From Lasioglossum baleicum (taxonomy: Eukaryota; Arthropoda; Insecta; Hymenoptera; Halictidae), in the NCBI RefSeq assembly GCF_051020765.1, contig NC_134934.1:2046001-2110000 (forward strand): DNA of 64,000 nt, in the 5' to 3' direction. Each line of letters opens with the position of its first letter. The stretch's first letter is position 1. Of this stretch, positions 36,709 to 46,837 are shown in pieces. Both the position numbers and the translations under genes were made by a program. The notes beneath the pieces are model-generated. The model saw nothing but the letters and a program-made list of their open reading frames with translations, had not been told where the DNA came from and did no database searches.

Positions 36709-39700
36709 ACCGACAGTTAAAAACGTTTTAATACCCGGTGTCATATCCCCTATGCCCCTGCCCCCTAGGCGCAATAGGCGCAGGCACAGACTTAGGGTAC
36801 CCTGCAGCGAATGTCACTGTCCGAACAACAATCCCACCAAGCCCAGGAGCAACAACCCAAGCAAGCACAATCCCACCCCGCATCCCCTCGTACGGAGCAA
36901 GTCCGCAGTGGTGCGCTCGTTGTACAGAAAGATGCGTACGCCGTTCACGAGGTCGCAGACCGTCGACGAGAACATGCTGAGATATTACAGCCCGGAGACC
37001 AGCGAGTACAGCGTCTCCGAGGGTTACATGCTCAAGCCTGAGGAGCTAACCGGTAGCTCCAAGAAACGTATACCGGAGATATACGTCGAGGATTGCCTTC
37101 AGGTCGACTTCAACGATCGCCTCATCGAGAAGTTCCGCGGCAGGTACTCCTCACCATACCTGTTGTTGGACTCCGGCGCGCGTAGAAGGTCGCGTAGCTG
37201 GCAGGACCGGGCCGGCCGAACGGTCGCGAAGGCTAGACACCAGTTGTTCTCGAGAGGCTTGCACGACATCGCGGACGACGTCGGCATTAGGAACTTAGAC
37301 GTTAGCTTGCGGCCGCGTAGATCGTTCTTATTCTCGAAGGCTAGGAGCTTCGATTACGACGTCCTACACGACACCTACGCCGATCGGTACGGGTTTGGGA
37401 TACGCGGGGGTCTGCTGTCGCGGCGCGCGAAGAGCTTCGAGTACGACAACATATCGGGGAATATATTCAGCGACGACAGCCTGCGCACCGCCCGAAGAAA
37501 GCTCAAGAAGAACCTGTCGATCAGCGACGCCGGTTACGGCGACAAAATACCGGCCCTCGGCGATCAGAGCAAATCGTACCTAGACTCGAACGGCGACGAC
37601 AAGATGCCGAACAGCCTCCTGGAACGCGAGAAGAACTATGACTACATGATGAAGGACCACAAACCGTTCTACGGATACGACACCGGCTATGTTTGCGGCA
37701 ACGCGCAGGTCTACATGCCGCGTTTTGGCAAACAAATCGACCTAGATAGAGCAAAGACTTATCGCTACGACCTATTAGGAGACAATGTGTTCAGCAGCGA
37801 CGACCAGATGGGTCTGAGGAACGTCCTAGGTAGAGAGGACCCAGCTAAACGAAAATACATCGACTCAATGTTCCAGGATCACGACCCGACGTTCGCCAGA
37901 AACATTTCGGAGAAACGGACGAAGAATCTGGACAGCAACATGTGCGATCCTTCCGGCGATCATATTTATTGCAGCATCGACGAAGCGCTGTCATCCGATA
38001 ACTATGGCCAAGAGATCTCCGATTTAGATCAGTACGATGATCAGAGAATGAGTAGGAGTGGTCGTAGGAGAACTAAGAGCAGCGAGTCGTACCTGGAGAA
38101 CGGGTACGACGGGTACGACTGGGACGTCGAGTACGACGAAGGGTTCGTAGACAGAGGGAAGATGGAGGATTACGATCAGAGACTGTACGGATACGAGGAT
38201 GGGGTCCAGGCCTCGAGAATGGATGAGCAGATGTACGATGACGACTATTACGATCGAAGGCGACGCAGTGGGACGAGGAAGAAGCGTACGTCGCAGTACG
38301 TCGAGGACGAATACCTACAGGACGGGTACTGCGGCTACCGTTCTGCAGACGAGTACGATTACCAAGCGCACAGCGGTGCCGAGACTGTACGAGCCGATCA
38401 CTACCAAGACAATACGCTGCCACGGCGCCGGAGAAGGCGGAGTAGACGCGAAATGAGGGAGACGGGTGTCTACGAGAACGTCCCGTATCGGGACCCTAGC
38501 AAGGACACCCTGGTGGTCCCCAGCTTTTCGGAGAGCAAGCGGATGATGCTGCAGCGCGCCGAATCGTCGCCGGTGCTCCGTTCCGACGAGGAGTTGAGCT
38601 CCTCGGAACGAGCGGAGAGAGCGAAACGGTTGTATCGTCGCAGACGGAACAGTAGTTGTCCCGAGGCCAGGGAGCTTCGTTATTACGACCGGAGGAAAGA
38701 CGAGGACAGAACCACGAACTTTATCTTGGACTCGGACGAGGAGTTCGGTTCAATGGAGACGGTCGTGTGCGCGGATTGTTTCCGACAGAAGAACGATACC
38801 AGCGGCATGGTAGTTAGCGATGGGGGTAGGTACTACGAGACGGACAGGGACGGTTACATCGACTCGAGATATGATTACGGCGGCGGACAGATCTGCGATC
38901 CGGAGACGTGCGAGATAGCTAGGTCGGAATCGTTGCGGGCGTATCGCGTTAGGCGTAAGAGTAGTTGTCCGGAGTGTCGGGAGATCGCGATGTCGTCGGA
39001 GCTAGGTAGGTCCGGGTCGTTGAGGAGCAGGCACGAGGAGAGGAGGCCATCGTTAGAGTCGCGGCACACGAGTAGGTACCGTAGACGAAACAGCAGCTGC
39101 CCGGAGGCTAGGGACCTCGAGCTCCTCGAGAAGAGGCAGCAACAGCAACAGTTGCAGCAACGCAACCAGCCGTCCCACCAGGGTCAGCAACACCAGCAGG
39201 GTAGTAAGAGGAACGTAGCAATCAGCGACACCCTCGAGTACTACGAGTACTCGATGGAGAGCGAGAGCCAGTGCAGCGAGAACTGCGGATTTGGCCCGTG
39301 CGATCCGCGTAGGCCCCGTAACCGAGCACCCCGCCCCGGTAACGCTAATTCAAGTCTCTTTGATTCCCAAACCGCTACCTCCGACACTGCTAAAAACTAC
39401 CACCCACGGGCCGTCGATCACCACGATACCACCTCACGAAACACAAAACCATCGTCGTCGCGCGACTACACCGACGGACCGGGCCACGGCGTGACAACGG
39501 CGGCGTCCTCGTTGTCGTCCTCACCGTCATCGTCCGGCCGGCGACGATCGCGGAAAAAAACCGGCACCGACGGCTACCACGATACCGCCGGCGACGATAC
39601 GCGCGACGACCAATCGGCGGCATCCCGGGATCGCCGATCCTCCTCTATGCCCGAAAGCAGCGAGTACACCGGCCAGTCGAGCTTCTACGAGAAGACCTCC

Positions 39701-39800
39701 AGGAGCCAGGACGCCGAGAACGAGACCGACGAGCACGGCAAACGCAGCCAGTTCGCTAGAAGCCTCAGCAACACCGACGCGCCCCAAGACGAGAAAGTCG
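36709..39800 (+). CDS. Rim: Rim giant exon: Arg/Tyr/Ser/Asp-rich insert
   Basis: A single 3092-nt open exon (residues about 738-1768) between PxxP and C2B, entry phase 2, exit phase 1 (AAGTCG/GTGAGT). No globular domain is visible. Features in order: a basic Pro/Cys start, RSKSAVVRSLYRKMRTPFTR, three (A)[KR][ST][FY]xYD motifs near 37338, 37425 and 37744, acidic Tyr-rich stretches such as DYDQRLYGYEDG, repeated basic patches (RRRRRRSRREMRE), YENVPYRDP, and three RRxSSCPE repeats near 38640, 38950 and 39085. A Gln-rich run (39130-39205) and a Ser/Arg-rich tail follow. The RR[NK]SS pattern looks like a PKA-type or 14-3-3-type site (inference). It makes up half of the protein. I cannot tell how widely it is conserved, and internal splicing inside the exon is possible. 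Confidence 0.88.
39130..39205 (+). repeat. Gln-rich coding repeat in giant exon
   Basis: Mixed CAG/CAA codons encode QQQQQLQQRN, then QGQQHQQG. Mixed codons argue for selection on the residue run rather than simple slippage. Confidence 0.8.
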
Positions 39801-41362
39801 GTGAGTCGACGAGCCGATTCTTACCAATTCTCTTTGGTACATGCGTGATTTTTGTCGTGATTGCCGCGGAGACTTCTCCCGGAGGAGCTGACGTTAACCT
39901 GAAATCACAGACGTTCAAACATATTTTTATGGGTATCTTTTGTGGGCACGTTAGTTTTTGTACTGTTCTGAATAATTAAACATTAATTCCCCAAAAAGTG
40001 AATAATCGAATGACGATTTTGGTACTCTGTACCAAATCATAACCATAAACCATATTGTACATATGGCAAAGTACAATAATTTTACCCCTTTTATATGTTT
40101 TACAGACCGCGCGTTTGTGATTGTGGGTTAATCTCCGTGAAAGAGTCACTCTCCACGAGAAAGCTATTATCAATCTACGCGACAGAGATCTATTACAGTG
40201 TCCAACACCAATCTTGAATGTTTTGACACATTTTCAAATTTGCCTGTAGCTTTCTCGTGAAGATTACTATTTTGGATAAGTCGGACGCGGAATTATTGAT
40301 GGATATGCTATATCTACAGCAGTATTTTTAACTGTACCAATTCTTAAGAAGCCAGCAGATGTACAACTAAGTAATTAACTAAATTTCGTTGCAATCATAT
40401 ATTTACTACATGTTGTTACAATAATATCTTCAAACATACCCCAGCACCTAGCGTTCGAAATAAACACATAGACCGCTGGTACAAACTTTTTATTTCATTA
40501 ATAAAAGAAATCAGAAATCCTGCACTTTCGTTATCCGAGTAGCCATTTTGGAGAACATCACGAGTAAATTTATCATTGTCCCTCGTGAACGATTACTAAC
40601 CCTTCATCTGTGAATCTTGTAGCGACCTTTGAATGCAGGGTCCATTGTGACCCACAATATCTATTTATACAGGGTGTGGCCGGACTGGTGGCACATCCGA
40701 GGAAAGGGTGATACTACATGTAAAAATAAGTCGAAAGAAAGGAATAACATTTTTTTGTTTCACGCTTCGTTTTCGAGAAAATCGAGTTTGAAAATGCAGC
40801 GGATACACGTGCTATGGAATAGGAATCGTCTGACGCGTCTGACCATGATCGAACAATTCTACTTTGTGCATATATTAAATCACGCGAACCTCGCGGAACT
40901 TCAAACTCTCAAAGATTTTCTCGAAAACGAAGCGTCAAACGAAAAAATGTTATTTCTTCTTTTTGACTTATTATTACATGTAGTTTCACCCGCTGCTTGG
41001 TTGTACCACCCGTTCGGCCACACCCTGTATTTTATTAAAGAAATCGCAGTTTATACAGAGTGCCTCCGTATTTATGTCTTCTTTGCGGTTGTACCATGAT
41101 CACTGAGACATCCTGCAAATAAAGATTGTTCTTCCAAGGGTCCGGATGGACCCTGCATTCGCCAGGAAAAGGTTGTAGCCTCCACCGAACGCAGAGATCA
41201 GTGACCTTTCTACCATTTTACCCGAACCCGCGAGCAATGAACTAACCATCACTGTTGTTTCCCGAGTTTCAGATCGAAAGCCTATCACCTAGAGCCCCTC
41301 TCCTATAAATTCTCGAATGAATGATGGTAGCCAGGTATATTCACGAGATTTCTGTTCAACAG
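39801..41362 (+). other. Rim intron containing an inverted-repeat transposon
   Basis: Intron of 1562 nt. Reading through the donor at 39800 gives a short hydrophobic tail and a stop at 39977, so intron retention would truncate RIM before C2B. It hosts element 40670-41027. Confidence 0.9.
40670..41027 (+). mobile_element. Non-autonomous DNA element, copy 1 (358 bp, long terminal inverted repeats)
   Basis: Begins CAGGGTGTGGCCGGACTGG and ends CGGCCACACCCTG, flanked by TA on both sides (40668-40669, 41028-41029). Terminal inverted repeats extend about 120 bp and share the TACATGTAAAAATAAGTCGA and TCGTTTTCGAGAAAATCGAG blocks. The unique centre reads GATACACGTGCTATGGAATA and onward. There is no transposase. 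The TA target site suggests a Tc1/mariner-type origin (inference). A second copy is at 57591-57939 with the centre inverted. Confidence 0.88.
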
Positions 41363-41542
41363 ACGGTAGCTTGAGCGATACGGCGATCGGTTTGAACGTC
41401 GAAGACTCCTCGAGGAGAGCTCGCAAGAGCTCGCCGGGTAGCAAGAGCGGAAGCGGAAGCAGCGGTGGTGGCGGAAGTACGGCGCAGTATCAGCCCGGTC
41501 TCGGGAAGAAGAGTAACAGCACCAGTCAGCTGTCCGCCACAG
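41363..41542 (+). CDS. Rim: Rim exon: conserved DGSLSDTAIGL / GLGKKSNSTSQLSAT block
   Basis: Reads DGSLSDTAIGLNVEDSSRRA, a Ser/Gly-rich run, then QYQPGLGKKSNSTSQLSAT. This block is strongly conserved in RIMs upstream of C2B. The acceptor is GTTCAACAG. Exit is phase 1 at CACAG/GTAACA. The remaining G pairs with three or more alternative downstream exons (43543, 44976, 46411). Confidence 0.95.
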
Positions 41543-42451
41543 GTAACACATCGTCACACTAGCCGTTTCTTCCAGTTTCACGTTTATAGACGTTGCGTGC
41601 CGTGCATTGTTCTCTATCCGCAGAATTCAAGTGAGAGACTCGTTCTCGGACGCGCGACTAATGCCGAGCCGCGTGTATCACGTGTCATTATTATTCTATC
41701 GGGGTTACTATCTCTTATAGACTACCTTTTCTATCTCTCTTCTCTTTACATCAGACTCTACTAGTACCAGTCTATTTGTAACATGTCTACTATGTCGATA
41801 GTCACCCGAGATTATAGCGTAGAGATATTAGTCTAGTGCCATTTTAGTCTGTAGACTCGCGGTGTGCTCTCGCTACGCCGTTTCACAGAAAATTTGGCTG
41901 ATCGTCTCGGACCCAGCACTATGATCAAACTTTACTCTCGATCATAAGTTACAGGATGTTGTTTTATTTTATTCGAGACAGTGACTTCGAATGGATGCAT
42001 TTCAATTAATTATTTTTATAGAGTTGACGATTACAAGTTAGTATTTTCCAGTTCTTTTTCTGGCCTGCTAGAAAAATTATACATGCAAATCGCAAATGGA
42101 AGATGATTTCCTGCAGAATATAATCATGAGTTCGAAGAAGAAATTAATTTGAAGTTCGCTGTTTCCAAACTCCGTGAACAAATAATGTTTAAAACATCAG
42201 GTGTCGCACAAACACCTGTACGAATCTTATAAAATCAATGCATAAAATTATTGAATGAAATAGGAACAGAAAAGTGATTTACTTTACAGACGTTGACGTA
42301 ATGTATTTCACTTAGGGAAAATGTTTTAATTTGTAAGTCTAAATACAGTGATCAAATTGGACTATTTCTGCCATTTACACAGTACTGAATGAACAATTAT
42401 TCGATTCATACAAAGATTTAGATTTCTCATTACTGATTTAGTGGTAACATG

Positions 42452-42602
42452 AAAAGGATTGCATAAAATTGCACATTCAAAGTTCACTTGACGATAAAAA
42501 TTGTTTACACCGCGCAAGAACAGTTTACGTTCCTTTTGCAGGAAAGAGAACTAACAAAGATCCGTAAATATCACTGTTTGCACAATTTTATGCAATCCTT
42601 TT
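42452..42602. repeat. Inverted repeat with perfect 20-bp arms
   Basis: AAAAGGATTGCATAAAATTG at 42452-42471 is exactly complementary to 42583-42602. The spacer is about 111 nt. It may be a short transposon or an intronic stem-loop. Confidence 0.75.
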
Positions 42603-42692
42603 AGCATTCCTCCGCGCTTCGCGTTACAAATGTCCTGTGACTTACATTCGGGAGTGTACATCACCCTATCAACCGGTTGCAAAAACGAACAA

Positions 42693-42694
<2 letters not shown>

Positions 42695-42727
<33 letters not shown>
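42695..42727 (+). repeat. (GA)n microsatellite
   Basis: Pure GA run on the + strand within an intron. Confidence 0.95.
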
Positions 42728-42728
<1 letters not shown>

Positions 42729-43169
42729 GGAGAAAAATAGAGTGTATTCGTGCGAGAAAGAGAGCGAGCGAACGACAAAAGTAGGGAACAAATAAAATGC
42801 CGAGGATTCTCCCCGAGCGATGACGCGCGAACGCTACCAAGAGCACACCGTGGAGGAGCAGAAACCAAAAAAAAAGAAAAAACCAACTCCCAGTTAACGG
42901 GACAGTATGTACATTCTAATCGTATTCTTGTTTTCTCCGCCATCCCTCCTCATCTCTGTCCGCCTCTCTTCGACATGAACACATTCACACTTTACTTCTA
43001 CCAACCAACCATCTCTCGACGCTGGGGACCACCATTCACGTCATCGATCTGCACCCACCTGCACGATTTCTCATCGTGGCGGGCGATCGTCGCTCGCGCG
43101 ATCGTGTCACGGGACAACACTCGGCGCGGATCACCCCGATCGATCGCTGGAACGATCACCACTGTTACT

Positions 43170-43500
43170 TGAAACCGAAAAAAATACTGCGAACAACTAC
43201 GAAACTTACAACATCAAAAACTTTGGACATAAACACACGCGCACACACTCTTGGACATACCTCTGCTCGGAGGGCAACAACACACGTCGCACACGAACAC
43301 GTCACACAACACAATCTGCGACATCTACTCTGCCTGAGAATACAACATCTGCCACTCTAACAACATCGCCTACAACTTCTACTCCTACTACTGTCGCTAC
43401 TCTACAACCACCACTTCTACTGCTACAATCACTCTCTACAATCACGCAAATCAAAACTACTACTACTACTACTGTGTCACGTCACGCAAAAAACATAACA
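43170..43500 (+). repeat. G-poor, C/A/T-rich low-complexity tract
   Basis: Decayed simple repeats of the CAACATCTAC and ACTACTACT type. Bases 43456-43473 are a clean (ACT)n run. G is scarce on the + strand. The tract ends about 40 nt before exon A and may serve as an extended splicing-enhancer or pyrimidine/CA-rich region (inference). Confidence 0.6.
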
Positions 43501-43542
43501 TACCACGTGCGTCTGTTGGTGGTACATGCGTGGGCGACGAAG

Positions 43543-43699
43543 GACGAAAGCGGAGGATAGGCTTCGGGAAGAAGGACAAGTCCTCCTTTACAGTTCATAG
43601 GAGCGAGGAGGTATTGCCGGAGGACACTGCCAGCGGGAGGAGCGGAAGACAGCCGAGCTCGGCGAGCAGCGACGGCGAGGGTAGCGGCGATGGGGACAG
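43543..43699 (+). CDS. Rim: Rim alternative exon A: GRKRRIGFGKKDKSSFTVHR / RSEEVLP
   Basis: Encodes GRKRRIGFGKKDKSSFTVHR then SEEVLPEDTASGRSGRQPSS and ASSDGEGSGDGD. This block is nearly identical to the vertebrate RIM segment before C2B. Entry is phase 1 and exit is phase 2 at ACAG/GTCCGA, giving Ser at the junction with 50063. Length 157 nt leaves remainder 1, so it cannot be skipped or doubled without a frameshift. An alternative phase-1 donor (GAGG/GTAGCG) exists at 43680. The acceptor (GGCGACGAAG) is weak. Confidence 0.9.
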
Positions 43700-44975
43700 G
43701 TCCGAACACCCTGCAAATTACACCCCCTTCTTTCCTCCCACAAACCCCCACCCCCCCCCCAGAAAACGCCCAAAGATTTTGATTTTCGGATACCCCGAGA
43801 AAACGAAACACGGCCCCCTCACGTTGCGCGGGAGCGACCGACGAAGGACCCCCGTCCACCGAGTCTCACGCTCTCTTCGGGTTCTTTCTCTTTCGATTCT
43901 GCGGCTCCGAGACCTTTTCTCGGCCCTCCACTTTTTTTTTCTTCCTCTGCAAAGATTCTTCCGTGTGTTCCTTCCAGCGATGTTCTAGTAACCGTAATTC
44001 GCGATTCGCTCTCGATTCTCATCGTCGAGAGGACGCCGAACCGAATTCTGCCGCGGGGATCGTTTCAAGCCTTCGGCGAAATGTGAGTACAAGTTTTAGA
44101 GCGAGTGTGCCAGTGAGAATGGTAGAGAGCTTAGGCGACGCGAGAACGTGAAAGAGAGACACAGGGCAAGAAGAACCGAGAGACAGCGGCGTGATCAGCC
44201 GGGAGAGACACTTGTTATTACAACAACAATGCGACACACAGCACATTGACTCTATCTCTCTTATAGAAGAAGTTGTGCTTTAGAGAAACGGGACTGCGCG
44301 GGGACCACTGCTCGTGATTATTGCCGGGACGAGGTTCTATAGTCAAAGTGCGCGCAGTTGCGACGAGTATAGATTTAGCCGGTGTTTCGATCCTGACAAA
44401 TAGTCACGAGATGGTTCTACCCGCTTGTCTTCGGTTAAGCTAGATCGTAGAGATTGTTTCTACTTTGTAGCGATGCGTGATCTTTAGAGGAACGTTTGCA
44501 CGAGTTTCCTGAGCTGTATGACGAGCCTCGATGAGATCTATGGTTTCATCGGGGCGGAGATTTTGGAATCGCGTTGATGAAGATTCAGGGGCCGTCCCTT
44601 TGACTGCTGATCCCTTCGACACAACATACCATAATCTGTCCGGAAACGGAAATTATCGTTACTAGACTGTGAATGTTTGAACAAATGTTTCAATTCATCA
44701 AAAATACAATACAAAATACAATAATAGTGTTTTAAAATTACGCACTTCATTTTCATATGTCTTACGTTGTTCAGTGTGCTTTCGATTGGATTACGTGTTT
44801 TAGAGCATCGTTCTATTAGTAGTAGAAATTAATGTTTCCAGTATGAATTATAAATTATGTCTTAGTCGTTTATCTTACGAATCAGTGTTTATTTCGTAGT
44901 CTTCATCTCTTCATGTTTGTCTTTACAATAAAAGTTTAATAAATTTTGTCAATTAAGATTTTTTGTACGCTATAG

Positions 44976-45107
44976 AATATAATACGACTGACAAAGTCGA
45001 GAACGAGAAACCAGAAATATTGAAGGTCAAAGTAGTTGAACAGTGTCTAAGCATGATCAGTAGTGGAACGGAGTCCCCGCAACCGATCAGCGGCTCAAGA
45101 ACCTTAG
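44976..45107 (+). CDS. Candidate Rim cassette exon
   Basis: Encodes EYNTTDKVENEKPEILKVKV then VEQCLSMISSGTESPQPISG and SRTL. The acceptor is TTTTTTGTACGCTATAG and the donor is CTTAG/GTATTA. Its 132 nt are phase 1 to phase 1, so it can sit between 41542 and exon 46411 without a frame change. It cannot follow exon A (a stop appears at once). The peptide looks protein-like in AT-rich surroundings, but I recognise no homologue. Confidence 0.4.
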
Positions 45108-45237
45108 GTATTAGCTACGCAAGTAACTTTTGTTCCGTGTCGGGCTGTGTTCTGTTCGTGGCAGTAGAAGTGATTGTTAGTGCCGGTTCGACGCGCCGGC
45201 GAAGAACGTCGCGTTGTCTGTCTCTGTTTCTGTGCAG

Positions 45238-45331
45238 CTTTTTGGACATAGATCGACACGAGTCCGACGGTGGTCAACTCGGGATTCCGAGTCCCCTCTT
45301 TCATCTAGAGACTCGACGGAGTGTTAGGCAG
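45238..45331 (+). other. Candidate orphan or poison exon
   Basis: Bounded by a strong acceptor (TCTCTGTTTCTGTGCAG) and a strong donor (GGCAG/GTAAGA). When entered from 41542 or from 45107 it reads a TAG after four codons. When entered in phase 2 it is open but exits in phase 0, which fits no nearby exon. Spliced inclusion would therefore truncate RIM before C2B. Confidence 0.3.
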
Positions 45332-46410
45332 GTAAGAAGCTGGCCACCCGGTTCTCGTTACTATTTATTATCTTTAGAAGGCAGCTGTTGATACGTGCTT
45401 GGCGGTGGGTAGGACTCAGGGTTTGCGACAACGCGACCCTAACACCCTCCTCCCCGCCTTCTTACGGCTTTTACGTTTATCGATGTCTTCAAGCGTTGCA
45501 GTGTTCTTATATTGCGCATATTTCTATATGATGTCTCGATATATTTACGTTTACAGTTACCAAGCAAAACAAGTTCGTTGAATGTAGCACACACGACCAC
45601 ACGTACAAACAAATATATATAGACATGTACACTGACACACTCAGGTACTCGGTACACAATCACACCGACATTGTCTTGTACATTCTGCCTGCGGACACTT
45701 CTTCGGTACTCATCCGGACGCGAGTTTTGGGATGAGCACGCGGAAGAGAGCTTTTACATGGATGTACACGACGAGAAACCATCCCTCCACCCTGGGATAC
45801 GTGTCACTATAGTACTTCAGCCTCTGTGTATACACGGACACACACGAGACACACGGTTAGCGATGATTGCAGTTGCGGAGAGACATCCCGATGCGAGCCG
45901 AACACGATTTGAAGGTTCGAAGGCTCCGCGCTTCGACGCTTGCCCCTTTTGATTCCAGGTGCCGAGAGAAGCTAGAGAGATCTCGATCATGGCAACTGGG
46001 ATTCTTTTACAGGTCTTCTCTAAAATCGTCGAATTGCCTTGCCTTTGACAAAAATCAATCATTCGTCCACGCGTTTCGTGTCTAGGTGTACGCGTGTCTT
46101 CGCGGAAGACCTCTTTCCCTCGTTTTCGTTCGTTTCGAAGGATCGAACGAGGGAAAGAGGGTATAGAGGGTGTAGAACGTGTGGTAATCATTTGACGGGG
46201 AAAATTGAGAGTGAGAGGGAGAGAGAAAGAGAAAGAGAGTCGTGTCTAGTCGATAGAGAGACGACACGCGTCGGCCACCTGGAGAGAGCTGGATCAAAAA
46301 GAGTGATGGAGGCGCGGCGGCGGCTGCGGCAGAATCGCGGTCTCCGAAGGATCCCTAACTATTGAAAGATTATAGTTTAGCGGTTGTTTCTTGTTTGGTT
46401 TACAACGCAG

Positions 46411-46621
46411 AGTGCGGTATCGGCTGGAGCTACAGCGGAAGTGGTAGCGCGGATCCACGCGCCGGTTTATCAAGCCGGAAACGCAACAGCACGCCGAGCA
46501 CCATACAACGATCTGAAGAGATCCTGCCCTATCAACGCTTTGAACCCGGAAAACAGTCAGGATCGGCGGCCAGTGATACAGCCGGAAGTCTCAACTCGAT
46601 CTCGAGTTCCGAAGGAAGCTC
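46411..46621 (+). CDS. Rim: Rim alternative exon B: RKRNSTPSTIQRSEEILP
   Basis: Encodes ECGIGWSYSGSGSADPRAGL, SSRKRNSTPSTIQRSEEILP, then YQRFEPGKQSGSAASDTAGS and LNSISSSEGSS. The RKR...RSEEILP core and the Ser/Gly-acidic end align with exon A (RKR...RSEEVLP, then SSDGEGSGDGD). Entry is phase 1 (TACAACGCAG) and exit is phase 2 (AGCTC/GTAAGT), the same phases as A, with a length of 211 nt (also remainder 1). The +1 frame is also open across the exon but is less RIM-like. Confidence 0.85.
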
Positions 46622-46776
46622 GTAAGTAGTGGCCAACCAACAACGACCGATTCTGCAACCGGAACTGCGAGACTCCTTGCTGTCTCTTCCAACTTCTTCC
46701 TTTTCTACATCTGACTCTCACTCTCTCTCTCTCTTTCTATCTCTATCTCTCGCTCTGTTTCTGTCTCTGCCTACAG

Positions 46777-46837
46777 AACTGTTCCCCAGACTCCCAGCAG
46801 GGTGGCCAGTTGCTGGGCAATAGTGGTCAACCGATAG
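46777..46837 (+). CDS. Candidate alternative terminal exon after exon B
   Basis: After a CT-rich tract, CTGTCTCTGCCTACAG forms a strong acceptor. Joined to exon B (phase 2) it reads STVPQTPSRVASCWAIVVNR and stops. That would end RIM before C2B. No donor in this stretch restores frame with 50063. The strong pyrimidine tract may simply be the local (CT)n repeat. Confidence 0.25.

Larger units (their letters stand above)
41543..43542 (+). other. Rim intron before alternative exon A
   Basis: Intron of 2.0 kb with an inverted repeat (42452-42602), a GA tract (42695-42727) and a G-poor C/A/T-rich tract (43170-43500) next to exon A. Confidence 0.85.
43700..46410 (+). other. Interval between alternative exons A and B
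   Basis: 2.7 kb, holding two candidate exons (44976-45107 and 45238-45331). The part around 44640-44970 is AT-rich. Confidence 0.7.

Noticed and set aside
43680..43681. Alternative phase-1 donor in exon A that would let exons A and B be joined in one mRNA
   Set aside because: The site GAGG/GTAGCG is weak and the CAG/GTCCGA site at 43699 keeps the GSGDGD segment and joins C2B in frame. It was not used in the main model but would weaken the mutual-exclusion argument if real.
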